Assembly: GCA_037954235.1 (NCBI GenBank)
Contig: JBBMOA010000017.1
Span: forward strand, 347,501-411,500
Direction: 5' to 3'
Length of the DNA stretch: 64,000 nucleotides
DNA from: Aulostomus chinensis
Taxonomy: Eukaryota; Chordata; Actinopteri; Syngnathiformes; Aulostomidae
This document shows, in pieces, positions 43,956 to 56,583 of this stretch. The notes beneath the pieces were generated by a model that ran no database searches, was not told the origin of the DNA, and saw only the letters and a list, made by a program, of their open reading frames with translations. A program made the position numbers and the translations under genes. Position 1 is the first letter of the stretch. Every line of letters begins with the position of its first letter.

Positions 43956-44700
43956 TTAGACCCTCTGACTGATTCTACCCCAAAGAGGAGCAGAGTCAGG
44001 TTCAGTGCCTCGGTGCTCTCTGAACAATTGAGTCTTCAATTGACTCTTAAAAGTAGAAAGGGACTCAGCAGAACGCACAGAGTTCGGTAGTTCGTTCCAC
44101 CATTGGGGAACAACAGAAGAGAAGAGTCTGGCTAGAGATTTGGAGCAGCGCTGGGCTGGAAGCACCAGGCGTCTTTGGCATGCAGAGTGTAGTGGGCCAG
44201 AAGGAGAGTAGACCTGGATCAGGGATTCCAGGTAGGCTGGAGCCGTTCTTGTGATTGTTTTGTGAGCCAAGAGAAGTGCCTTGAATTTGATCCTGGCTGC
44301 CACTGGAAGCCAGTGAAGAGAAACCAGCAGCGGGGTGACATGTGCCCTTTTGGGCTGGTTGAAGACCAGACGTGCTGCTGCATTCTGGATCATCTGCAGA
44401 GGCTTGAATGAGCCTGCAGGGAGGCCTGCCAGAAGAGAGTTGCAGTAGTCAATGCGTGAGATGACAAGAGCCTGAACCAGAATCTGTGTGGTCTGTTGGG
44501 TCAGGAAGGGTCTGATCTTCCTGATGTTGTAGAGGGCATAACGGCAAGACCGAGAAACTGAGGCCACATGAACCTTAAAGGTCAGCTGATCGTCAATCAT
44601 GACACCCAGGTTTCTGGCTGAGTTTGTAGCTGAACAAAATTTGGAAAAACTTAACTCCTTCCTTCCACAATTTCTTGGAGCTGGAGAATCAACAGCTGAT
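43956..44700 (-). mobile_element. Jockey/CR1-type LINE, RT C-terminal part
   Basis: The open minus-strand frame encodes NLGVMIDDQLTFKVHVASVS, ISRIDYCNSLLAGLP, MIQNAAARLVFNQPKRAHVT and PLLVSLHWLPVAARIKFK, ending VPQWWNELPNSVRSAESLST. This is the region after the catalytic core. It is the best preserved LINE fragment outside the 47-49 kb copy. Confidence 0.88.
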
Positions 44701-44759
44701 CTCAGTACAAGAATAATCATAGGTAGAGTACCAGGAAGAGTGGCTGTTCTCTGGATCAA

Positions 44760-46060
44760 GGAGCTTGATGCTATGATAAAAAGTACTCAACTTCAAGTAG
44801 ATTGGTGTACAATGTACACACAAAGATAATGATTTTATTATTCTTAATGTCTACACGCCTTATGAGTCCAGGGGGAATGAAGATGAATATCTTAATAGGC
44901 TTGCTTTTATAAATGCTTTTATTCAAGACAATATCTCCTGCCACGTGTACATTATGATATGAATGCAAATGTTCCAGAGGTACCAACCACTGCTGGGAAC
45001 AGCTGGAAAGTCAACACTGAAAAATTGGTCAACCCTTTCTCAAGAGGACATTTTTAAATATTACACAAATACTGATAAATATTTGAGTTTGCCTCAAGAA
45101 GCAGTTTTGTGGAAATATGCTAACTGTAAGAATGTGAACCATAGTGAAGCTTTCTGCAGATTTAAAGAAAATATAGTGGCTGCTTTGTGTAAAGGGGGGT
45201 AACCCTTTTTAAAATTACAACTTTTAGATAATTATATAAACATTTAGCATCAAAGTATGGCAAACAGCTGGAAGGCCAAGACAGGGGCCTGAGTTTGAGC
45301 ATCAAAAGTTCACTAATGCCAGATATAAACATGCTATTCACTATAAATATAAGAACAAGCAAGTCATGAGGGCTAATTCCACGGCCAAGAAGCTATGAAG
45401 TAACAGTGTTGTTGAGTTTTGGAAGGAAGTGAGAAAACTTAACCACTGTACTCCACCCTAACCTCTCACTGCTGAGGGAACTTCTGGATATTTCTATAGG
45501 TGTATATACTTTCTATTATTTATGTTTATTTTTATGTTTCTTCTTGCAAATTTCAAGAGTGACACCAACGGCCGGAGTCAAATTCCCTGTATGTTGTGAA
45601 CATACTTGGCCAATAAAACTGATTCTGATTCTGATTCTGATTCTGAACAGATAAGATTGTGGCATTGTGGCGACAGCATTGTAGTTCATTGCTCAACTGT
45701 ATGAAGTGTGAAGTGTGTGTAGAGGGTTCTGACATCAGTAGTGATTTAACAGGAATTAGCACACATGAGGTGGATGAAGCCATTCTTAAATGTCTGATAA
45801 CAAAGCTGATGGCATGGATGGGATTTGTGCTGAACATCTGAAAAATGCCAGCTTGAAGTTGTCTCCTCTCCTGGCTATCACCTTGACTGGTTTGATGATC
45901 CATGGTTTACTACCAGATTCAATGGTGTCAGTGTTGCTTTTCCAGTTATAAAGGACAAGGCTGGAGACGCTGGGTGAACAGATAATTACAGACCTCTAGC
46001 ATGAGCTAGTGCTCTGTCTAAAGTCATGGAAACGATCCTGTTGCAGGGTCTTGTGGGGGC
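44760..46060 (+). mobile_element. Degenerate LINE ORF2 remnant
   Basis: Broken + strand frames contain VYTPYESRGNEDEY (endonuclease-like), a segment VLWKYANCKNVNHSEAFCRF and an RT-like VIKDKAGDAG then NYRPLA (about 45940-46000). Around 45545-45650 a separate LINE 3' terminus ending in (gattct)n interrupts it. Confidence 0.55.
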
Positions 46061-46770
46061 CCGAGGCAAGATGCTGTTTGGGGGCCTCTAGTTTGTCAAA
46101 CTGTGATGGAGATTCCTATCCCTTTACATGGTCTACTATACCACGGTGTATTGCACTTCATGAACAAAACAGGCTACAGGTAAAATTAAACATCTTAAGC
46201 TGAGCCCCTCCAGCAACGTAAAGTGACTTAAAAAACTCCAAAACAAGGAAAAGAATCCTCTATGTGTCAATAAATAGAACAGACTGAGTATTTATACAGA
46301 ATGTTTAATTCAAATACGAAAATCCAACAAACCAACAAATGCAACAATCATACACCTCATAATAACACACATTATTTACCCTGACAGTCTCAGTGTATTG
46401 TCCTCAAAATGGCTGCTTCCTGGCTTTTTGGTGTGCAAAGTCAGATCCTGAGGAACGGGATGGTCCTGGAGCTTCCTGGTCAGGATGTTTGGGAGATCCC
46501 TTTGGCTCAGTGTCTGGAGCTCCAAAAAATGTTTGAATTGCTCCTGCAAAGAAAAAGCTCATTAGATCATCAAGCAAAACAAATCACGAGTGCATATTCC
46601 TATTATTCCAGTGATGTTGCGGTAATACAGGAAAAATCAAATTAATTTGTTTTTATGTCACATTGTGATTGCAGTGTCCCCCATGGCTGCCACGATGGGC
46701 CTGTCCAACTTAGCAGGACACAGCCAACTTTTTTAAAACAAACAAAAAAAATTGAGTTCATAACGAACAA
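46061..46770. other. Unassigned intergenic sequence
   Basis: No recognisable gene or element. Confidence 0.4.
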
Positions 46771-46999
46771 ATATTAGCCGGCCAGCTGTGTGTCGTCTGC
46801 ATAGCAGTGAACATTAATGGAGTGTTTCCTGATCATGTGACCTAGGGGAAGCAGGTACAGGGTGAAGAGGACTGGTCCAAGCACAGACCCTTGTGGAACA
46901 CCTGAACTGACTGTAGTGGTCTCAGAGGAACCATCATTAACTAGTACCAACTGAGATGACCTAGTAAATATGACCTAAACCAGTTTAGACTTGGTTTAC

Positions 47000-49028
47000 A
47001 CAAACATCAAGAAGGTATTCAGAGCAGCCCCCCGCCCCCACCTTGGCTCCTCAAACCACCTCTCTGTTATGCTAATTCCTGCATACCAGCCCTTGCTCAC
47101 CAGAGGTAACCCTACTGTGAAGAAGGTGAGAGTGTAGCCTGAGGGAGCCATGTCTGCACTGCAAGACTGTTTTGAGTGCACCAAATGGAGCATGTTCAGA
47201 GAGGCTGCAACAGACAATCAACACACTAATGTGGGGGAGTACGCAGCATCTGTGACGGGCTACATACAGTGGTGCATGGAGGAGGTTACAGTCACCAAGA
47301 CTATCATCACACGGGCCTACCAGAAACCTTGGATGACCAAGGAGGTGCATGAAAGACTGAGGGAGCGCAATGCTGCGTTCAAATCTGGTGATGCGACGGC
47401 ACTCAGATCAGTGAGGGCAAATCTGAACCGTGCCATCAGAGTAGCAAAGCGCACCCACAGTCAGAAGACCCAAGGATTCTTCCAGGACCCCGGCAACACC
47501 AGACAACTGTGGCAGGGCATCCAGACTGTCACTGACTAAAAAGCCACACCCACATCCTGCCAGGATGACATTGGCTCCCTCAATGAGCTAAATAACTTCT
47601 TCGGAAGGTTTGAAGCTCTGAACAACAACCCTGCGAGGAAAGCTACCCCCCACCCCGATGAACAAGCACTCAGGCTCGAAACCACTGCAGTGCGGAGAGC
47701 CCTGAGGAAGGTCAACACACGGAAAGCTGGAGGCCCTGACAACATTCCAGGATGGCTGATCAAGGAATGTGCAGACCAGCTGGCCCACGTGCTCACAGAC
47801 ATCTTCAACACCTCACTGAACCAGGCTGTCGTCCCCCCGTGTTTCAAGTCAGCCACAATAATTCCAGAGCCCAAGAAACCAGCCATCACATGCCTAAATG
47901 ACTTTGGCCCCATTGCACTCACATCCCCCATCATGAAGTGCTTCGAGAGGGTGGTTAAGGACCACATCATCTCCATACTCCCCCCATCATTCGACCTGTT
48001 CCAGTTCGCATACCAGCCAAACCGCTCCACTAAGGATGCCATCTCCGCTGCCCTCCACCTGAGCCTGGCGCACCTGGAGGAGAAGAACACCCACGTAAGG
48101 ATGCTGTTCCTGGACTTCAGCTCAGCTTTCAATACGATCATCCCCCAGGACCTGGTATGCAAATTGGAGCCCCTGGGCTTCAAGACCTCCCTGTGCAACT
48201 GGCTGCTCGACTTCCTCACCGACAGAACCCAGTCTGTCCGAGTGGGTAACAACACATCCAGTGTCATCTCCCTGAAAACCGGCTCCCCCCAGGGATGTGT
48301 TCTGAGCCCCCTGCTGTCCACCCTGATGACCGACGACTGTCGCCCCAGGTACAGCAGCAACCACATCCTGAAGTACGCAGACGACACAACAGTTGTGGGC
48401 CTCATTCAGGACAACAACGAACTGGCTTACAGGGAGGAAGTACAACCCCTGGTGGAGTGGTGTAAGGTGAACAACCTGGCACCGAATGTCAACAAAACCA
48501 AAGAAATCATCGTGGACTTCAGGAGATCCAGACCCAGCCACACACCCCTCTGCATCAACGACACAGACGTGGAAGTCGTGAGCACAACCAAGTACCTGGG
48601 GGTGCATATCACAGACAACTTCGGCTGGTCACTCCACACCTCCTCCCTGGCGAAGAAGGCACAGCAGCGCCTGCACTTCCTGCGGCAGATGAGAAGAGCC
48701 TCCCTCCCCCCTCCCGTCCTAACCACCTTCGACAGAGGGACCATCGCGAGCCTGCTGACCAGCTGCATGTCCGTCTGGTCTGGGAGCTGCAGGGCCTCAG
48801 ACTGGAAGTCTCTGCAGAGAGTGGTGAGGACGGCGGAGAAGATCATCAGGACCCCGCTCCCCCCATCCAGGACATAGCAGTCAGCCGCTGCAAATCCAGA
48901 GCCCACCGGATCCTCTCTGACCCCACCCAACCCCAGCATGGACTGTTCTCCCGCCTGGCGTCTGCCAGAAGGTTCCGCAGCATCTGCTGCTGAACAGCCA
49001 GACTCAGAAGCAGTAGCAGAAGCAGCAG

Positions 49029-49081
<53 letters not shown>

Positions 49082-49395
49082 CACAGAGAATATCAGAGTA
49101 TCTTTCTGGACAATACATTTCTATGCAATTTTTATTTATCTATTAATTACCTCCTATTTGTGCAATAACATACACTGTTTATTCTGTTGTCTTTATTCTG
49201 TTTTATCTATTTATTTTCTATTGCACTCATTATTATTAGCTCTTGTTTTTTAATTACATAGACTATATTTTAATTTTTAAACTGCCCCACAATTCCATCT
49301 CTGTTTTAATCCGGAAGCCAAGCAACAACATTTCGTTGCCCAAATCTCACTGCTGTGTTTTTCTGTGCAATGACAATAAAGAAAGTCTAAGTCCA
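47000..49395 (+). mobile_element. Rex1/CR1-like LINE, nearly intact RT
   Basis: A 5'-truncated, well preserved non-LTR element inserted in the antisense L2. It ends in an AT-rich 3' tail with caatgacaataaagaaagtc. It contains the ORF2 remnant at 47150-48877 and a (CA)n run at 49031-49078. It is the source family of the fragment at 28425-28930. Confidence 0.85.
47150..48877 (+). pseudogene. Rex1-like ORF2 (reverse transcriptase), two frames
   Basis: The first frame (47150-47539) is the linker after the endonuclease (RAYQKPWMTKEVHERLRERN), closed by a TAA. The second (open from 47690) is a full RT domain: RKAGGPDNIPGWLIKEC, FLDFSSAFNTIIPQDLV, GSPQGCVLSPLLSTL, the catalytic KYADDTTVVG (YADD at 48374-48385), then TKYLGVHITDNFGW and SVWSGSCRASDWKSLQRVVR. 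The stop and the lack of an endonuclease make it non-autonomous, although the RT itself looks intact up to residue 395. FSSAFNTII retains the first catalytic Asp (LDFSSAF). Confidence 0.85.
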
Positions 49396-51847
49396 GTGCG
49401 GTTCCTTTAATACCAGTGACAGGTTCCAGTCTCTGTAGAAGGATATGGTGGTCAATGGTATCAAAGCTGCACTGAGATCTAATCAGACCAGCACAGAGAC
49501 CAGTCCCTCATCTGGTACCAGTAGGAGGTCACTGGTACCTTTGACTAGTTCTGTTTCTGTGCTAGGATGAACCTGGAACCTGACTGAATCCTCCAATCAG
49601 CTGTTGCTGTGGAGAAGTCACAGAGATGTTTAGCAGCTGCTTTCTTCAGAACCTTGGAGAGAAAAGGAAGATGTGATGTTGGTCTGTAGTTGGTAGAACT
49701 TCTGGATCCAGGCTTGTTTTTTGAGGAGGGTTGAATTCCTGCTACTTTAAAGGACTGAGGGACGGAACCAGATACCAGCGCCACATTGATCATATCTAAG
49801 AGGGAGGGGCTAACGAGGGGAGAGAGTCTTGGAGCAGCTTAGTTGGGATGGGGTCTAGGAGACAGGTGGAGGTTTAGAGGAGGACATTATTGAACTGAGC
49901 TCATGAAGGCTGATGGGAGAAAAACTATCCAAGTGTGTGTCTGGTCCTCCAGCTGCCTCTAAGGTTCTGGGTTCTAGGGGCCATGTTGTGAGCTGATGGC
50001 AGCAGGAGAAGAAGTTTCTCTCTAATCAGGAGAATTTTGTCATTAAAGAAGTCCATGAACTCTTTGCTGCCCAGGGAAACAGGACTACTTGGTTCAGTAG
50101 AGCTGTGGCTCTCTGTCAGTCTGGCTCCAGTACTGAAGAGGAACCTGGGTTGTTCTTGTGTTCCTCTATTAGTGCTGAGTAGTCGGCTGCTCTGGTTCTA
50201 CCAAGGGTTTTCTTCTAGGTTCTAAGGCCATCGTACCAGACTACATGTGACTCCTCCAGTTTGGAGCAGCGCCATCTTCTCTCCAGTTTCTGGTTTCTTG
50301 TTGAAGCTGTCAGGTTCCAGAACCGTACCAAGGTGCTTGTTTCCTTGGATTCATAGTTTTCTGTTTTAGTGGGCCAGTAGAGTCCAGAGTTGTTGCAAAG
50401 GTGCTGCTGCTCTATGGATAAAATGATCAGTTTGGGAGGGACTAAGGTGGACAACAGCGCCCTCTGTTACAGTGGGACATGACACTGAATTTAGCACCAA
50501 TGGAACCACTTCCTTAAATCCAGCTGTGGCCTGATCAGACAAACATCTGGAAACTACAGTTTTCCTGAGTGGAGTGTAGTTGATCAGTCCAAATTCCAAA
50601 GTGATTGATTGGTGGTCTGATAAAAGCGTTCTGTGGAAACACAACCAGATGTTCAGCTTCAGTTCCACATGTTAGGAGGAGGTGGAGGTGTGGTTGTGAC
50701 TAGAGCTGGGTATCACCACTGACCTCCCGATAAGATACGATTCCAATACACTAGGTCCCAAGTCGATACGATTTCTGATACGATTCGATCCAATATACGA
50801 TTCAATATTTTAGTTACAATACCAATTTTGCTTTGGTAATGGAAGAGCTTCTCAAAGGACTGATGCTGTAAATTCAATTGTAAAAGTAACCCTCTACCCT
50901 GCTGCATCATTAAATATTAATATTTACATTGAGAACTGACCATTAAACAATAGTTATACAACACCGTGCACTTTTTATTTAAATATTTGACCGTCATTCA
51001 AAACAAAAGGGCAACTTAGACTTCCACAAACCGTCAGCAGCTCAGCAGGATGACTCGCGGTGTGGCGAGCTTCAATTGCCCGCGTTTGTCAACGTGGGAC
51101 ATGAGGGACCAGTGACTGTCAGTGGACTGAGAGGCGATGGTCAAGTAGGAATCGTAGCTCTGCTTGTCCAGCTGTCACCAGCGATGGCAACTCTCTTTGC
51201 TGATTTCAGTGCAGTTGCGACATTGTTTTTAACTTCTCTGAACATCTTTGAGATTGTGACTTGACTCAGTTGTTTCCGTGTCGGTAGCACATAGCGTGGT
51301 TCCAGTGTGGACGGGGGGTCTGAAGCCTACATTTTCTACCACTCAGGATGGTCTGAGGTCCTTGCAGATCAAAACTGCCAGAGCCGAAGTGATGTTCTCT
51401 GCACGTGGAGGCGTGGATGGAAGCTGGATGGATCTTTACAACGTTGCAGGTACTCCCGCTCAACTGTCAAGTCGCTACACGCAATCCACATTCCGAAAAG
51501 CGGCAAGTCCAAGGAGCCTTTCCGTTTGCGTGCTGAGCCAGCAGCGAGAGGCAGCTAGCGGCAACTAGCCCCAGGCCAACCCACAAGCAGCCATCAGCAG
51601 CGGGCGGGAGCCACCAGGCCAACTCGGGAGCAGACACTAGCAGCGGGCTGCAGCCAGCTATCTAGCCAACCCAGAAGCAGCCACCAGCAGCGGGCGGAGC
51701 TAGCAGGCCCGGGAGCAGCTAGCCAGCAGCTAGCCAGCAGCAGGCGGCAGCGCGCCAGCAGCGGGCTGCAGCTAGCCAGCAGCAAGAGGCAGCTAGCCAG
51801 CAGCAAGGGGCAAATAGCGGCAGGTAGCCCCAGGCCAGGCCACAACG

Positions 51848-52528
51848 ATGCCATCGAAAGGGTCGGACAAGATGGAGGCGAAAACAGAAGATGAGTATGT
51901 ATCATTAGCTCACGTGAACGAGCAACTACAACAACAAAAAGAAATGTTCACGGCATTGATAAAACAACAACAGGACAGTTTCAGAGGATTTGTTAAAGTC
52001 ATCATGGACTCAACAAACACCAGACTCGATACTCTCTCAAAAGAACTGCAGGATATAGAATCTAGCTTGCAATATACACAAAAAGATCTGGATGAGATCA
52101 AAGCCGGCATGTCAACACAATCTGACCGCTGCAACTCACTACAGTCTGATGTGTTCAAAGTATGCGACAGCCTTTTGGCAGTCATGGACAAAATTGAATA
52201 CTTAGAGGGTCAATCCAGGAGGAACAACCTGGTCATTGACGGAATTGGAGAGTCACCTGGGGAAACCTGGGCAGACACTGAAGAGAAGGTGAAGACGATC
52301 CTCTCTGAGAAGCTTCACCTTCACCATGAGGCCAAGATGGAGAGAGTACATCGTACAGGAAAACCAGGAGGAGGAGACAGAGCAAGACCCACAGTCGTGA
52401 AACTACTAAAGTTCAAGGACAGATCTACCATCCTACAGCGCTCTAAGTCACTGAAAGGAACTAAAATATTCACTAATGAGGACTGCACTGATGCTGTGAG
52501 AAAGAAAAGGAACTGCTACCAGAGCTGA
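51848..52528 (+). CDS. LINE ORF1 protein (coiled coil plus RRM-like)
   Basis: 226 residues plus a frameshifted tail. After a Lys/Glu-rich start comes a long coiled-coil region (about residues 20-125, with LSKELQDIESSLQYTQKDL), then the hallmark IEYLEGQSRRNNLVIDGIGE leading the RNA-binding domain of ORF1 proteins. KERNC near the end is followed, in another frame, by ELRAARERGDIPYLRHDEL, so a frameshift disrupts the C-terminus. ORF1p packages LINE RNA. This belongs to the element whose ORF2 starts about 400 bp downstream. Confidence 0.75.
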   Translation: MPSKGSDKMEAKTEDEYVSLAHVNEQLQQQKEMFTALIKQQQDSFRGFVKVIMDSTNTRLDTLSKELQDIESSLQYTQKDLDEIKAGMSTQSDRCNSLQSDVFKVCDSLLAVMDKIEYLEGQSRRNNLVIDGIGESPGETWADTEEKVKTILSEKLHLHHEAKMERVHRTGKPGGGDRARPTVVKLLKFKDRSTILQRSKSLKGTKIFTNEDCTDAVRKKRNCYQS

Positions 52529-52928
52529 GAGCAGCGAGAGAGAGGGGAGACATCCCCTACCTACGACATGACGAGCTGATAATCCATCCTCGCAACACCA
52601 GCACACCAAAACCAACCAAGAGCTGAGTAAATATTTACCAGGTACTCTGGTAACACTGACTGTACATTAAAAAACAAGAACTAATAACACAACCACATGC
52701 CATCAAACACAATACACAATCATCTTGGACAGAGTTATTTAACATAGGCAGATCAAGAAGAAAGCAGCCGTACATTCTAACATACTGATCACCATCTACT
52801 GGACTTTGAAAACGACATTGATCCTGAAAACAACTTTTTCCACAACATTGACAACGATTGCCGTTTCTACAATGAAAGGTCATCAATTCTCAAGATAATA
52901 TATCAATAATACACTTCAGCAGTCGAAG

Positions 52929-55010
52929 CATGTATGCCAACTTTCAAAGTATCAAATATTATCTGAGTCACCTCTCGCAGCCCTTCAACATAATTGCTAT
53001 CTCTGAAACTTGGTTGAAGAGTGACAGAGGTACTGACTTTGAAATGGACGGCGATGAAATGACATATAAAAATAGAGAAAACAAGAGCGGAGGTGGTGTG
53101 GCTTTATATGTGGACAAAAACCTAAACTATAGGGTGATAGAAAAATTGACAGCAGTGGTGGATAATGTGTTGGAATGTGTCACAATAGAAATCCTAATGG
53201 AAAAAATTAAAAATATCAGAGTGAGCTGTCTGTATAGAACACCGAGCTCAAATATGGACTTATTTAAGGAATGGGTAGAAGTAAATTTCAGCAATACAAA
53301 TCAAAAAGTCATGTATGTCTGTGGTGACACCAACATTGATCTTCTAAAAATACACAAACATAAAAAGACTGAAGAATTTATCAATACCCTGTGCTGTCTC
53401 AGCTTACAAAATCACCAGACCCACCCGAATTACTGCCCAAGGAGCTTCGTGAATTGACAACATATTCGCAAATGTAATAACGAACAACTCTGTGAGCAGG
53501 GTATTAATAAATGACATCAGTGACCACTTACCAATTTTTACAATCCACCACTGTAGCATCAAAAAACCATCAGGACAATGGTCCACATTCCAGACGGACG
53601 AGAACTGAAGAGACAATGGAGTCATTCAAAAATGACCTCATTGCGTATGACTGGGATCGAATCTACAGAGAAAAGGATGTTGATAAAGCCTATGACGAAT
53701 TTACACAAATTTTTAGAAAATTAAATGATAAAAACTGACCAATCAAACTGTTCTATAGAAATTGTAAACAAAACAACACTCAATGGATCACAAATGTTTA
53801 CGAAATGCCTGCAAGAAGAAAAATACATCATACAGAGAATTTGTAAAACGGAGAACGAAAGAAGCTGAAGATAAATACAAGAAATATAAAAATAAACTAA
53901 CCAATACTATGAGAATATGTAAAAAGGAATATTATGACAAAATACTAGACATTAACAAAATAATATTAAAGGGATATGGAAAATTCTAAATACTGTTATT
54001 AAGAACAAGCCCAGACATAGTGAGTATCCGAAGGACTTTACTGAAAATGAAAAAAGGATAAATAATATGGATGAAGTAGTAAACAAACTCAATAATTTCT
54101 TTCCAAAGGTTGGACCAAACCTCGCAGCAGAAATACCTGATACAATACCAGCAAACACAGCTGAGAATCTTAGACTCAAATCCCAGTTCAATGTTTTTAA
54201 AAGTCATTGAAGAGGATGAAATTATTGACATTGTCAACAAATTTAAAAATAAAACTTCAACGGACTTTGATGAAATCGACATGAAGATAGTGAAAAGAGT
54301 AACTGGGGGGATTCTAAACCGCTCACACACATCTGCAACTTGTCATTCAAAAACGGTCAAGTTCCAAATAGAATGAAAATAGCAAAAATCATACCTACGT
54401 TCAAAGATGGTGACAAATCCCTCTTCACAAACTACAGACCCGTCTCTCTCCTTCCACAATTCTCAAAAATTCTAGAAAAGTATTTAATAACAAATTGTGC
54501 AACTTCATAGATAAACACAATCTACTTTCCGATAGTCATTCTGGTTTCCGTTCCAACAGATCAGCCTCATTAGCTTCAATAGAACTCACTGAAACAATAA
54601 CTAATTCCATGGATAAGAAGAACTTTACTGTTGGAGTGTTCATAGATTTAAAAAAAAGCCTTCGACACAATTAATCACGATATACTTATAAAAAAATGAG
54701 ATCGATATGGAATCCGGGGTCCTGTATTGAATTGGGTGGAAAGCTATTTAAAGAACAGGAAGCAATTTGTGAAGATGGGCGAATTTAAATCAAAATACAT
54801 TGGCACCGTGTGTGGTGTCCCTCAAGGGTCAATTTAAGGGCCGATATTATTTAATTTATACATCAACGACCTGTACAAAGTGTCCGATATATTGAAATGT
54901 GTATTGTTTGCTGATGACACAAACTTCTTGGGAACAGGTGAGAACTTGCAGCTACTTTTGGACGTGATCACCTCAGAAATGAACAAAATGAAAAAATATA
55001 TACGACATAC
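52929..55010 (+). pseudogene. LINE ORF2 (endonuclease and RT), degenerate
   Basis: The endonuclease at 52930-53457 reads NIIAISETWLKSDRG, GGGVALYVDKNLNYR and VMYVCGDTNIDLL. A frame change then gives INDISDHLPIFTIHH. The RT is spread over three frames: MKIAKIIPTFKDGD and NYRPVSLLPQFSKILEK (about 54375-54480), AFDTINHDIL (about 54655), VCGVPQGSI and CVLFADDTNFLG (about 54810-54935). The catalytic FADD is retained, but several stops make it inactive. Confidence 0.8.
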
Positions 55011-55560
55011 ATTTGTAGGAAAGATTATCGATACATAAATATCGATAAAATATTGGTATGTAGACATTTTTAACCGTCCTCTAGTTGTGACAGTGAGGGG
55101 GTTCAAGGACAGACTGATGGACACCAGTTGAGTCTAGGAGAGAGAGAAATGCAGTACCAGACTGTGGTTATCAACATCCTCATGAATACTGAAGTCTCCT
55201 CCAATCATGACTTGATCTGATTTAGAACTAAACTGATAGAAACTCTGAGGATTCAGATCAGAATCCAGAGTCAGGACCAGGAGGACGGTCCTCAATCATC
55301 AATCAGAGAGGCTGGAGAGTTTCCAGGCTGGAGGAGACAAACTGAGAATCAGGCTTTCAGATGAACGGAAACTTCTTCTGGTTTGGGGTTTATTAATAAA
55401 CTGGTGTCAACAATGGCAGCAGCGCCACCTCCTGGGCCAGAGCCTGGAGGAATGTGAGTGTTCCTGTTACTGGAGGAGTGGATTCATTCAGACTAGCATC
55501 CTCATCGTCACCAGCCAGGTGCCACCATGAGCTGCTTCATCCAAGCTGAGGAAGCTCTGG

Positions 55561-55940
55561 CTGGATGCCTTTATGTGACCTGCTCCTGAATGAACATTTA
55601 ATACATATTTATTTATTGTCATTGCTGTGGGATATGTTCTTTTATGGACCAGTCTGTCAATAAAGATTGATTGATTGTGATGACATCAGGGGTTGTGACT
55701 CTCTGCTGATGACACAGTTTTGCTTCCACCAGTGGAGACACGAGCTCGGCGGCTCAATGGCAGAGATTCTAGGAGTTCTGCAGGCTGCTGTCCTGCTCCT
55801 GTTCTATCTGGGTTCCTTTGGGTTCATCTTTCTTTATAATACCCAAATGTCTTTCATCTTGTGATTAAAGTAAAGGTTTTATTCATGTTACCAAAATCTT
55901 TGAGCTTCTAATTAAATATGTATATCAGACACAACCTCTC
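55561..55940. other. Unassigned sequence with a LINE-like 3' tail
   Basis: tcaataaagattgattgatt at about 55647 resembles a LINE tail. A 65-codon hydrophobic frame (55667-55864) is not recognised. Confidence 0.35.
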
Positions 55941-55941
55941 G

Positions 55942-56175
55942 AGGCAGCACGGTGGTGCAGTGGTCAGCACTGTGGCCTCACAGCAAGATCTATCTTCTCC
56001 CTCTTAATCTGTTAAGGGCGGCGTGGCTCAGGGGTAGAGTGGCCGTCTAGCAACCAAAGGGTCGCTGATTCGATCCTCGACCCCGGTGACCATGTCGAAG
56101 TGTCCTTGAGCAAGACACTGAACCCATAATCGCTCCTGATGAGCAGGTTGGCGCCTTGCATGGCAGCTCCACCAT

Positions 56176-56240
<65 letters not shown>

Positions 56241-56525
56241 AGACGACACTGTGAAGAGCTTTGAGTGCCGCTAAGGTAGAAAAGCGCTGAATAAAATTGA
56301 GTCCATTTACCATTTAAGGGTGGTAGGGGTGGAGCCTATCCCAGCAGCCTTCCCCCTGGACAGGTCACCAGTCCATGGCAGGGCCAACACATAGAGACAG
56401 ACAACCATTGGCTCTCCCAGCTACGCCTACGGTCAATTTAGAGTCTGGATTAACCTGGTCCCTCTTGATGTCTTTGGACTGTGGAGGAAGCTGGAGTACC
56501 AGAGAGAACCCACGCAGGCACGCAC
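55942..56525. repeat. Broken dispersed teleost repeat carrying a SINE
   Basis: The 5' block (cacggtggtgcagtggtcag) at 55948-55990 is followed by a SINE and then, in the opposite orientation, the body and 3' block at 56318-56525. The inverted arrangement means two copies, or a rearranged one. Confidence 0.7.
56015..56317 (+). mobile_element. tRNA-derived SINE, near full length
   Basis: Same family as 24540-24815: tggctcaggggtagagtggc, gtcgctgattcgatcctc, the body and the end gagtccatttaccattta. It contains an expanded (GT)n at 56180-56236. The A and B boxes are intact enough to suggest a younger copy. Confidence 0.87.
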
Positions 56526-56543
56526 ATACTCTCTGTCTCTCTT

Positions 56544-56558
<15 letters not shown>

Positions 56559-56581
<23 letters not shown>

Positions 56582-56583
56582 AC
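56559..56583. repeat. (CA)n microsatellite
   Basis: Short CA run preceded by a ctctct tract. Confidence 0.85.

Larger units (their letters stand above)
50701..55083. mobile_element. hAT-like element with 8-bp target duplication
   Basis: The left end starts tagagctgggtatcacc and the right end closes aaccgtcctcta, so the termini are TAGAG-type inverted. The duplication GTTGTGAC is present at 50693-50700 and 55084-55091. Subterminal ATCGATA words near 55027-55045 and cgatacgatt near 50755-50785 are typical of hAT-type fish repeats. No hAT transposase is seen; the interior is a LINE. Confidence 0.6.
46771..55560 (-). mobile_element. L2-like LINE, split by two later insertions
   Basis: Three antisense blocks read as one element. 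55084-55560 is the endonuclease. 49395-50700 is the endonuclease end and early RT (LSDHQSITLEFGLINYT; NYRPTSHLPFLSKVLKK). 46771-46995 is the RT palm (complement of the LLPLGHMIRKHS segment). At 49395 the frame reads GIKGTAL and resumes before 46995 as NWFRSYL. The L2 is dead and predates both insertions. Confidence 0.75.

Noticed and set aside
51848..52528. Host coiled-coil gene
   Set aside because: LEGQSRRNNL and the downstream endonuclease identify it as LINE ORF1.
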